DNA from: Metridium senile
Taxonomy: Eukaryota; Cnidaria; Anthozoa; Actiniaria; Metridiidae
Direction: 5' to 3'
Assembly (NCBI GenBank): GCA_949775045.1
Contig: OX459110.1
Span: forward strand, 9,929,741-9,993,740
DNA length: 64,000 nt
Both the position numbers and the translations under genes were made by a program. The notes under the pieces were generated by a model that was not told where the DNA came from, searched no databases, and was given only the letters and a program-made list of their open reading frames with translations. This document shows positions 22,860-35,690 of this stretch, piece after piece (the stretch's first letter is position 1; each line of letters starts with the position of its first letter).

Positions 22860-24560
22860 CTCCCCCAGAACAGGAAAATTAACACAAACTAACAATAATT
22901 CAGGTTTTTTTATTTTGTACAAACATGTTGAACACATCACATCTTTCATAAAAACTAGTCTTTGCTACTTTATATTGATAGTTATTGAAAACAAATCATA
23001 GGTAAAATCCTGATGTTGATATAAGACAAGACAAAAATATTATCAATAATCTTATATACTGACTTGGGCACAAACAGAAAAGAAAGAACAAATTAATAGA
23101 AAGAACAAAATAATAGAAAGAAAAACAACTTTTACAATACAAAGTGCACCCCTGCGCCACTCATGTTTCTTCAAATCCACCTGATTGAATGAAGTTTATC
23201 ATGTTTAAAATGTTGACCATAAATCATTTCATGACCGAAACGACCATGTTACATTCAGCATTTAGTTTTTTTAAAAAACTGAATGTTTTATATTGGCTTA
23301 GCTGAACAACGCTGCATATCCTGCATGTCACATGATAATTACGGTCATCTGAACAAGTCACATGAGTAGTTGGAAAAACAAGTCAATCATTATTTTAAGC
23401 CTGTGAACAGCTCAGTGAATTTAGTAGTAAAGGTCAAAGAAACGAGAGAACACAAGGGATTATGTGACATTGTTAGCGACACTTACATGTATGTGAGTTC
23501 AGAGATGTAGTCAATCATGCCATAATCATATCAAAAAATATATATATTCAAAGGGCCTCTGAAAGCTTGTTAGCTAATGCATATCCTTGACTTATAAATA
23601 CATCCAATAGAGGGATTTCATGGCAGCCATGTTTGTGGTCAAAAATTGGAGCTTTTCTCAAAAACTTAAAACCTTTGTCATTCAAAAACTTTCTTTTGTA
23701 CTATCCCAGGTATTACTTTGCCATGAAATCCCTCTATACACCCATTTCTGTCTCAGCTTAGTCTTTAATCTATGATCAACATTTTAACCACAACATACTT
23801 TGTTCAATGAACATTATGTATATTATCCATTACACCAGTTTCTAAAAAGGTTGAAAGTCTGACATCTAAACCTTTGCAATTAGGTGATTAGCTTCAAATG
23901 TGAATTTAATGACAGCTGGACAATGTTGTTTGTAGTAAAATTAAAATATAAGTTAGGATTGTTTTAGCTGTAAATGAGTTTGCCATTGGCCTTTTCCATA
24001 TATCGAGCAAGGGAATGGGTACGAGTGTGAAAAACTAATTTAATTATGGTTCCAGAAAAAATAAGCCTGTCTCATAGGAGAGTAACCAAATATAAGCTTA
24101 TTGACCAAGTTTCAGAACGTTTGGCTAAATAGAAAAAAAATATGAGCATCCAAACTCTGCCAAAATTACAGAGAAATATATGGTGTCCTTCCAAAACCAT
24201 ACATTCTTTGTATTTTCGAAAAAAATTTAAAATACCATAACTTCTTTGCAATTTGCATAAAGTTCTTCAAACTTTCAATTCTTACTAATTTGTATTTGTT
24301 ATTTTGTGTGAAGGGGTTTATTTTTGAATTACATTAATTTTTTGCTCGATATGAAAAAGGCTAAATTATTAGTATTGTGTTTACTTCATATTTACTATGA
24401 AGTGCAACAGTAAAAAGTGTCAGATGGCCAACCTATTTTAAAAATGGTATAAAACCGATATATTTTATACAGTTTGAACTTGTAGTTCTTGGTAAAGAAC
24501 TTGTAACGTTCAGATCCCCTGCTACAGTGGAAAAAGGAGCCTAAGTTGACAGGGATCAGA
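22860..24560. other. Intergenic stretch between converging genes
   Basis: AT-rich; no ORF with family resemblance. Includes a short inverted repeat at 23608-23739 (TAGAGGGATTTCATGGCA / TGCCATGAAATCCCTCTA). The right part is probably TNPO3 3' UTR. Confidence 0.45.
24317..24322 (-). promoter_or_regulatory. Candidate poly(A) signal of TNPO3
   Basis: AATAAA on the minus strand (TTTATT on plus), about 720 nt after the TNPO3 stop; the first I see downstream. The implied 3' UTR would contain the triplicated repeat at 24580-24985. Confidence 0.35.
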
Positions 24561-24574
24561 AAAATATTTATGAA

Positions 24575-24985
24575 ATAAACTCCTTTCCACACCTCTAGCA
24601 CCATACCCTATGCAGCCAAGCTATTCTTTGGATGATATGATACCACTCTGCTGCCCTGATGGATCAAGATTGCTTGGATAGCTAAAATGGACTGGCAAGA
24701 TGACAGTGAACATTCACAAAACATCTTTAAGCAGTTTACTCCTTTCCACACCTCTGGCACCACTGTGCATCATTGGTGGAAAGATATGATACCCCTCTGC
24801 TGCCCTGATGGATCAAGATTGCTTGAATAGCTAAAATGGACTGGCAAGATGACAGTGAACATTTGTGAACATTCAGTTTACTCCTTATCACACCTCTGGC
24901 ACCATTTTGCACCATTGGTGGAAATATATAATACCCCTCTGCTACACTGATGGATCAAGATTGCTTGAATAGCTAAAATGACCAG
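24575..24985 (-). repeat. Three-copy repeat of about 150 bp in TNPO3 3' region
   Basis: Copies near 24577, 24736 and 24881 each contain CTCCTTTCCACACCTC (or TTATC), TGATGGATCAAGATTGCTTG and AGCTAAAATG. Lies within 60-470 nt of the TNPO3 stop, so likely transcribed in the 3' UTR. Confidence 0.85.
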
Positions 24986-25041
24986 ATGTCACTGCTGGTG
25001 AAGTTCTTGTTTGTAATCGTTCACTATTTTCTTTCTGTTCA

Positions 25042-28000
25042 CTACATGAACAATCTTGAGAAGACCTTAGCTGCTTTCCATATCAAATTCTGAGATCTTG
25101 CACTGAAAAAAGAGAGAAAATAAACATAGAGAAGGAAAAATATCACAAACTAGGAATAGGAATGATGATGATCATCATCATCATCAAACATTGGGGGTTG
25201 CAATTCAATGATAATGCCAGGCTGTAATTGATGGGATTCAAAGGTTCAATAAAATAACAAAACCGGAAGTCGATTACCATGTTTAGAATAAAAATCTTTG
25301 GTCATAGCTACGTTTTTGTTGTTCTTTGACAGTTTGTATATAACAAAACACTTATAGACTGAAAACTTGGTAAAACAGTATGTTTTGTGGTCCCTCAACT
25401 GCCAATGTTTCCTGAGGCGCGATTGCCAAGTTTAGAATAAAAATCTTTGGTCAAAGCATGTGTTTTGTTGTTCTTTGACAGTTGGTATATAACAAAACAC
25501 TTATAGCCTGAAAACTCGGTAAAATAGTATGTTTTGTGGTCCCTCGACCGTCAATGTTTCCCGAGGCGTGGGACCACAAATAAAACATACTGTTTCCAAC
25601 GGTCCCAGTCAATAAGTGATAAATGTGATATATCACAGCCTTTCCTTCTGCAGAATGATGTAGCTGACTGTAATGTACCACTTACCCTGATAGTGAATGG
25701 TGAAATTGTTGTAGTTGTTCTTGTGTAGCTATCACATGACCTGGAGCAGCGTGTGTTGGCAAGGTGTGCAGTGCCTGTCCTACCCAATCAAGGGTTTCCT
25801 GCAAGAATGTAACACGTTTTTAATTTTTTTAATTTAATTTTTTTTTTAATTTTTTTTTTTTTCTTTTCGATCATTCTTAGCTGATACTCCAGTTTGACGT
25901 TATCTAGCACCGCTGTTCTATTTGACAAAGGGCATATTTGAAAAGGCTAACCCTCGATGTGTTGTCAAACATTCACAAATTCCAAGCAAAGCACAGAAAA
26001 ATGTTATTGCTTAACAATAGAAAACACATTTGAATTTACTCCGAATTGAGGCTATCTCTTTACAAAATAATGAGCTTTTGTCAAATAATACAGCTGAGCT
26101 AGAAAACATGAAACTGGTCTATTGATCAAAAGGCATGGTAAATAGGAGGTCATACAAACATGACTAGAAAAAGAAGAATAAAAAACAAAAGGAAAAGTGA
26201 AAAAAATATTCAAGTCTGACTCGAGTAAAACAACCACAGTGTTCTTGAGAAGTACCATCTGATCAATGGTGTATGTGAGAAATGTGGAGGGCATAACAGA
26301 CTGCTATATATAAAATCACCAGACCTCAAGATTTAAAATCTGCACCATCGTTGTCTAAATATAAATCTTCTCTAAAACATATTTATTCAAGAACGCTTAT
26401 AATTTGTCAAATAATATCTAACTAACAATAGATTATTTTGATTATTGTGACACAGCCTATACTAGTTCATTAGCTAGTTTTCATTTGTTTTTTACCTGTG
26501 ATACTAGTGGTGTTAAAAGATTTCTAGCCGACTTGCCAATAGATTATAATGCGCCTAGCTAGAGCTTACCGGAATAGGTGCAATATCAATGTATATATTA
26601 TCATTCAGTATATTATTACCTGTCTGCAAAAACACAGAAGTTCCCAGATAACATCAGAGACTTCAGGCACCATATAGGTTGGAATACCACCTGCACATGC
26701 ATCAATAAGACCTGTACAATAAAATAACATCATGGTAAATAAGAGTTTGATTGGAATACATTGGAATTAAAAATATATAATACTTTGTTATATTCATAGA
26801 TCCACAATTTGCTTGAGTGAACATGAAACAAAAGCTGTTATTACAGTTATATGCAAATGATTTCAAACAATGGATTCAAATCGAGGCTTTCGGGCAAACC
26901 TATTGTTTTCACCCGAAAGCCTCGACTTCAACCCATTGTTCAAAATCATTTGCATATAACTGTAATAACAGCTATTGTGCAGTATTCCCACCGGAATATA
27001 GAATGTCTGACAAACATCGTAGATTTCAGAAAGATTTGCCGCATTTACTGTTTTTTTTCCTAACATACTCTTAGAATACATAAATTCCAAGACAGACTTA
27101 TAAAGACAGTTTTCAGCAAGCTATGTATATTTGTGCTGTATATTGAGAAAAACGTATTTGGCTTGTCAGTCGTATCAACAGTAACTATAAGACAGAACAC
27201 AATGGATAATGGATCTATGAATTGAGGCTGAGGTTGTGGACAAGAACCGTGAAAAGGTCTATGAATACTGATATTACCTTTGACTAATGTTTGTCCATGA
27301 GCAGATACTAGTTGTTGAACAGCAGTAACACATTCATGATGTTGCTTCTTGTCCTAATTGGAATAAAGGTTGACAAAATTATGATGAACAGGCAAAAAAA
27401 AAAAAAAATGTTTAGGAAATTCTGGTGGTTGAAGAGTCTATACAAAGTATAATTATTACAATAATAATTAAAGTGTCTACATCTACAATAATAATAATTA
27501 TCATACTTCATAATCATAAGTGCCACACCGCTTATTAAATGTTTCCCTACCTCACTGTGCCCTTCTGGATCAGAACTAACAGGTTCCCATTTATATCTGC
27601 ACTTTCCCATTTAAATCTGTACTTTTACAAATTTTGTTGATGTGTGCTAAACACACAGATCTATCAACCAATCAGAGAAGTTCACTTCAGAAATAAAATA
27701 CTCTGATAAGTTGATCTGTGTGTTTAGCACACATCAACACAATTTGCATAAGTACAGATTTAAATGGTAAAGTACAGATTTAAATGGGGACCAGTTAACT
27801 ACGAATATTAGGGAGATAACTTAACTGGCGAGCTGTGAAATGTAATTACTTTGAACTGAAGAATATAGCTTTTGGTAGAAAATTATTCCCAATGCTGTTC
27901 TAGAGTAACATTATAGTGTTGCAAATACGCAGCACATTTTTGAGGGCTGGGCTTATTCAACTAAATACGGTAATGATGCGTACCGTTTTAGAGCCTGCAA

Positions 28001-31000
28001 GGACCAATGATTTCAGGAACTTCATGACGGATGCATTAGCTTCTCTGTGTTGCAATGAAGTGGCTGCAATAGCGCACTGGATTGAAGGAACTGCAATGTC
28101 ACTTTGCAAGAACAGCAGCGGGAACTTCTGAAGACACCTAGAAAACACATTACACATTATAGCAAGTTTGTGGTAATCACTATCATCATCATAATTATCA
28201 CCATCCTTATAATATATCCTTATTTGTTATTAACTATTATCATTAATGTTAGGCTTGATTTTTGATTCTAACCATCATCGTAATCACCATCTTTATATAA
28301 ATCATCATTATCATCATCATTACCATTATAATATATCCTTTTTGTGATAGTTATTATCATTATCGTTACGTTAAAATTTTGATTCTAACTATCATAGAAT
28401 CACCATCTTTATATAAATTATTACCATCATTATCATAACCATCCTCACCATTATAATAAATTGTTTTGTTGTTTTCATTACTATTATTGTAATCCTTAAC
28501 CATCATCATTGTCACCATCAAAACCATCATCATTATGGCCACCACCATGGCTATCATCATTATTGTCACCACCACAACCATCATCATTATCGTCACCACC
28601 ATGGCTATCATCATTATTGTCACCACCACAACCATCATCATTATTGTCACCACCATGGCTATCATCATTATTGTCACCACCACAACCATCATCATTATTG
28701 TCACCACCATGGCTATCATCATTATTGTCACCACCACAACCATCATCATTATTGTCACCACCATGGCTATCATCATTATCGTCACCACCGCCATCATCAT
28801 TGTCACCACTACCACCATCATCATTATTGTCACCACCACAACCATCATCTTTATTGTCACCACCACCGCCATCATCATTATTGTCACCACCACAACCATC
28901 ATCATTATTGTCACCACCATCGCCATCATCATTATTGCCACCACCACCATCATTATTGTCACCACCACAACCATCATCATTATTGTTACCACCACAACCA
29001 TCATCATTATCGTCACCACCACAACCATCATCATTATTGCCACCACCATGGCTTTCATCATTATTGCCACCACCACAACCATCATCATTATTGTCACCAC
29101 CACAACCATCATCATTATTGTCACCACCACAACCATCATCATATTGTCACCACCACAACCATCATCATTATTGTCACCACCACAACCATCATCATTATTG
29201 TCACCACCACAACCATCATCATATTGTCACCATCACGACCACCATCATCATTATTGTCACCACCACAACCATCATCATTATCGTCACCACCGCCATCATC
29301 ATTATTGTCACCACTACCACCATCATCATTATTGTCACCACCACAACCATCATCTTTATTGTCACCACCGCAACCATCATCATTATTGTCACCACTACCA
29401 CCATCATCATTATTGTCACCACTACCACCATCATCATTATTGTCACCACCACCGCCATCATTATTATTGTCACCACCGCCATCATCATTATTGTCACCAC
29501 CACAACCATCATCATTATTGTTACCACCACAACCATCATCATTATTGTCACCACCGCCATCATCATTATCGTCACCACCGCAACCATCATCATTATTGTC
29601 ACCACCACAACCATCATCATTGTCACCACCGCCATCATCATTATCGTCACCACCGCAACCATCATCATTATTGTCACCACCACAACCATCATCATATTGT
29701 CACCATCACGACCACCATCATCATTATTGTCACCACCACAACCATCACCATTATCGTCACCACCGCCATCATCATTATTGTCACCACCACAACCATCATC
29801 ATTATCGTCACCACCGCCATCATCATTATTGTCACCACTACCACCATCATCATTATTGTCACCACTACAACCATCATCATTATTGTCACCACCACAACCA
29901 TCATCTTTATTGTCACCACCATCGCCATCATCATTATTGTCACCACCACAACCATCATCATTATTGTCACCACTACCACCATCATCATTATTGCCACCAC
30001 CATGGCTTTCATCATTATTGCCACCACCACAACCATCATCATTATTGTCACCACCACAACCATCATCATATTGTCACCATCACGACCACCATCATCATTA
30101 TTGTCACCACCACAACCATCACCATTATCGTCACCACCGCCATCATCATTATTGTCACCACCACAACCATCATCATTATCGTCACCACCGCCATCATCAT
30201 TATTGTCACCACTACCACCATCATCATTATTGTCACCACTACCACCATCATCATTATTGTCACCACCACAACCATCATCTTTATTGTCACCACCATCGCC
30301 ATCATCATTATTGTCACCACCACAACCATCATCATTATTGTCACCACTACCACCATCATCATTATTGCCACCACCATGGCTTTCATCATTATTGCCACCA
30401 CCACAACCATCATCATTATTGTCACCACCACAACCATCATCATTATTGTCACCACCACCATCGGCACCGCTACCAACATAATCATCATTATTATCACTAT
30501 GATGATCACCACCATCATTACCATAATGATTATCATCATAACCTCTTCCTTCTGATCATTCTTAACAATGATTGTTACATGTAAAGTAATTATAGTACTG
30601 TACCTAGATTCCAGTCTATATAAATCGTCAATGGTGTCAGGGTGATCTCTTAGTCCCTGGGCTCCACTAAGAAGCTGTAATGTCTGTATTCCCATGGCCT
30701 GTAAATCAACAGTTGATCAATCAATCAATCAATCAATCAATTTATTTAAGTCATAACGTGGGATAAAGTTGCCCTTACATCCAAGCCAGAGGCTCATGAA
30801 AAAAAAAACATATGACAATTATATTAATTTATTGAATTATATATAGAAAATATAAACATGAAAATATAAATAGTACTTAAATAGATAAAATGATAATGAG
30901 AGGCATAGAAAAACACATTATAAAATTAATAGGCAAATTATGTATTGTATTATGGACTAGAAGAAACACTAGGAAAAACACATAATAAAATTCATAAATT

Positions 31001-34000
31001 ATTAATGAGAATTTGACAAAAGAAATGTCATGTCCGTGAGTGTTCTATAAATCTCTTCTTCGACTCGCTGTTGTACATCGCATACAGATCATCCACTCGT
31101 ATTGTATATTATATTACATATCCTCTATATATTTGTTGGTACCTTGGTCATCTCTAGTAGTCCTGGTATACAAGCTGTCTCATCTCCATATTCATCCACC
31201 AGAATACTTGCCAGGTAGAGAAAACAGGAATGTCTGTATGCTGTATAGAGTCTTACCATCTGCACAATGACAAACAAATACATAAGTCAGAAATTGCATC
31301 TTTTTTCTGTGTACATATTTGTGGCATGGTAGTCAATAAATTATTGCTTATAATAAGCATTATTATTGGTGAAGTCTCTCATCACTGTAGACCTGGTTTC
31401 TGGTTTTAGCCATCTGGACACAAGTGCCCTAGAGCAAAATCATGCAGTTAAACTATGAAATGCAATCTATGAAAGTACTAACAAAACTCAACCAGAACAT
31501 CTTGAGACAAAAGAGTAATACACAAGAAACCTCATTATCCTTTGTTTTATTATTTATTCTGGGTGAATAGTAGCAACAATTAGCTACTAAATAGTGAATA
31601 TTTGTTAATTTACTTGATATTATTTCATGGTTTAATTGCATTTGCCCTACTAATTGGGGAGACTCACTACCTCTATGTTGAATATTTTAGTACACAATTA
31701 TTCTGCTCACATGCCCATTTGTTATGAGGGAGGAAAACCCTGGAATAACACTAGAGCACAACGCTTGTGGCATACAGTAGGAAAGAAGAACACTTCAAAC
31801 AAACTCAACTCACATATAATCCATGCCCTGAGTCGGGGCTCAATCCTGGATCACACTAGTGGCTAGAGGTGTGTGGTAAACTACTATATGCCACCTAATG
31901 AAAGGACTGCATACTTCATTGTTTTTTACCTGATAGGTAATGTAATGAAATTTGTAAAACTATAATAAAAAAATGTTATGGTGTTACCGATTTCATTATA
32001 TTACCTATATTTTTTGTCAAACACTGACATAGCCTATACTAGTTCATTAGCCAGTTTTCAATTGTTTTTTACCTGTGATACTAGTGGTGTTAAAAGATTT
32101 CTAGCCGACTTGCCAATACATCTGATGGCAAACCTTACACACCTACAATAATAAGATGTCTTTATTACATTGATAAAAAATAAGAAGTTACAATAAATAT
32201 ATTATATGTTATACACACATTTCAAAAAAAAAATTTCACAGCTAAAGCAACAAGCATTATAAAGCTAACCAATACCAAAATGAATGTATATTTTGTGTTG
32301 GGGCCGGTTGTACAAAGGGTGAATAGCACTATCCACCAGATAAATCCTTATCCAGCGGATAAAATCTATAAATATCCTATGCAGTGAATAACTTTGATCC
32401 ACCCTTCGTCCAACCGGCCCCTGGTAATGTGTTGAAATCACACAGAATTGATGGAATTTCCACAGGGAAAATGATTAAATTCCCAATTTGAAATTATTGT
32501 GATTTTCTTGGGAAATAAATGGGATTTTTTTGTCTCATGAACGGGTTTGGTACCACTTTCCCAATGAATACACATGAAAATCCCTGAAAACACCCACTAT
32601 TTTCACAAATTGGGAATTAACATATTTTTCCTGTGAATTCTTGGTGCTTGTTGCTTAAACAATGTTATACAATGTAAAAGCCACAAATAATACAATGCAA
32701 AAATGCATCTTTTGTGGCAGAACATATATTTACAGTACATTTGCACATGTACAAGTCAATTGTAATTGTTTTATGGATTAATGGAGTTTATAGCCTAAAT
32801 TTATTGAACTTTATGATTATACTAACCTAGAACAACGTTCTATAACTCTATTATCAGTTTGGTACTTGTCACATATTGTAGACAGGACCGGCCAAATCTG
32901 AATAAAAAATGTAACATATATATCATACTTGCAAGAACGTTGTCATTAACATTTGAACATTTGTAATTTAGTGGATTAGGAATAAATTAAAAGTACAATT
33001 AACAAAAGAAAGAGTTCTGCTTCAATGATCTTCTTTTGTACTTTTAATTTATTCCTAATCCACTAAATTACAAATGTTCAAATGTTGTATGACAACGTTC
33101 TTGCAAGTAGGTGTATCATACTTTGTTATACATGAATGCAAAATGATAATCCATGATGGTTACTCTTTTAAAAAAACTAGCATTATTTGATGAGGATACA
33201 TTATTAGCCAGTACTTTTCATAATGGCCCATAGATAAGAATCCCAACAGACAAGGAGGCAATCTGAGACTGAGTTTTTTTTTAGACCTAATCGAAATTGA
33301 ACAATTGAACAGCTAGTGGTCAGACTGGGACTCGAACCCGGCACCAGTGCCATGCTCATGATCTTAAAGTGCTGCTTAAAAAACAAAATGTTTGAGCATG
33401 ATATGATTGTAGAATGAAATGATAATATCATGGAGTTGACATATTATGAATATAGGTAATATAATAATGAAATTTGTACTGTAAAAAATGTTGACTTTTA
33501 AAACTTAACTGACATTTTGAGCTTAAGCCCTTCATTGGAGTGAAGGTTATGGCAGAAAATAAATTTACAGTACATTGCACAAGTCATGGCTTAATGTAGT
33601 TTATCTAATTAGCCTAAATTTGTTGGACATTATGATTTCTTATGATTATAATAACCTACATATTGTCCCACGAAGGGCTAAAGCACGAAACGTCAGTAAA
33701 GTTAAGTCAACATTTTTACAGTGTTTCATTATTTAACTTATCGTTTATACCAAACACCGACACTGCCTATACTAGTTTACTCACTAGCTTCCATTTATTA
33801 TAAATATAGTCAACCTGTTATCATTCTTGACTGACTAGCCTGGTACTCACGTTGAAATACAAAATACTTTTCTCATGATTGTATGAGAGGCTGGCCATTC
33901 AAGAAGAATAGTTATTCAAACAGGTCATTTTTTTGATTTGGTGTATGGCATGGAAATTCATTCTATATTAATTTGCTTGTAATAATATTATTTGTGTTAC

Positions 34001-35554
34001 CTCTTCTACTACTTCTTGACATGGGTGTGGCTTGCCCTCTTGTAGTTTGCAGTTGGTAAACCTGAAACAAATGAACAAACAAATGATTGAATGGAAAGAT
34101 GGATATATGAATGAATTGATTAATGAATGAATGGATGGCTGCTAGTTATAATGGATGAATGAATGGAAGAATAAATGTCCAATTTGATGGACAGATGAAA
34201 ACATTGATAAATGATTTAATTGATGGATTGATAGATGAGCAAATTGATAAATGAATGAATGAATGGATGGATGTCTGACAGTAATATTGGACGAATAAAT
34301 GAATGAATGAATGGATGAATGGAAGAATAAATGTCCAATTGGATGAAAAAATGGATAAATTGATAAATGAATGAATGATTGGATGGATGGATGGCTGATA
34401 GTGATGTTGGATAAATGATAAAAATTGATTAGAAGAATGAATGTCGAAATGAATAGATGGATAAATAAATTGATGATGAATGAATGGGTGGATCAATGAA
34501 TGGGTTGATCAATGAATGGGTGAATGAATGGATGACTACATGAATGGATGAAAAAATGGGAGAGTGAATTAAATTGATGGATGGACAAATAAATATCCAG
34601 ATGAAAATTGACTCTATAATTTTAGATTTCGTACTATTGTCACATTCAAACCACGTTTACCTGAATACTGCAGCTAATCTGTCCAACCATAATATAGGAT
34701 TTGCACTATTTCCCTGTGCATTGGCAATCTGTGACAGAGCATTCACTTGCGCACTACATAGATGTCTAAATCCATCCGTTACTTTCTCAGATGAAGTCAC
34801 ACCTTCTAGAATCTTACTAACACCTACAAAAACAACATCACATTTATGATTATCATCACTACCATCATCAATAGCAGCAGGATAATAATATTAATATATA
34901 CCGGTAATAATTTATTATCATTGTCGTCATCCTGACAAACATCATCATCATCATGAATGTAAGCCACCAACAGGCCCGTAGGATAATTGTAAAGCTTATT
35001 GAGACATAATTAATATGTGAAATGCGGTATATATAAGCACTACATAATTATGTAATGTTTACAGCATGAGTGGGTGTGTTGTATCGGCAGATACAATCGC
35101 AAGCCAAATGCGCACGATTGTATAGCGGATACAACACAGACACGAATGTTGTAAACAACTTAAAAAACGTCTAGGTTAGCTATTTCATATTTTACCAAAA
35201 TTTTCAAGATTAAAATAAATTTTGCAGTGAAATTAAAAGTAAAAACTTATGCAAATTAAATCTTCACCACCATCATCTCCACCAACATTATCATTGCCAT
35301 AAGATTATAATTGTAATTATCTTCAGATGATTCTTGTTAATTAATTTCATTGCTATCATCATCATCATCTTTAGCAACAGCCCAGCAATAGCAGTATTAT
35401 CATCATGTTCAACTCTGTTCAAACTCAAAACTCATTTATTTAAATTAGCTTTTTCATTGTAATCATATCCATTTTTGTATTTTTGTATTTTGTATTTTTA
35501 TTTTACATGTAAGCGCTTAGAACAGACTTGAATAAGCGCTATACAAGCTATATA

Positions 35555-35597
<43 letters not shown>

Positions 35598-35606
35598 GTT
35601 ATTATT

Positions 35607-35690
<84 letters not shown>

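Noticed and set aside
28509..30584. 691-, 648- and 443-codon open frames
   Set aside because: Products of a 27-bp repeat with no stop in several frames; low-complexity Ser-Pro/His-Tyr/Thr-Ile content, no start context, and they lie in a TNPO3 intron.
33327..33341. Possible functional tRNA gene
   Set aside because: The B box is good, but no matching A box, anticodon arm or acceptor stem could be folded by eye; treated as a SINE fragment.
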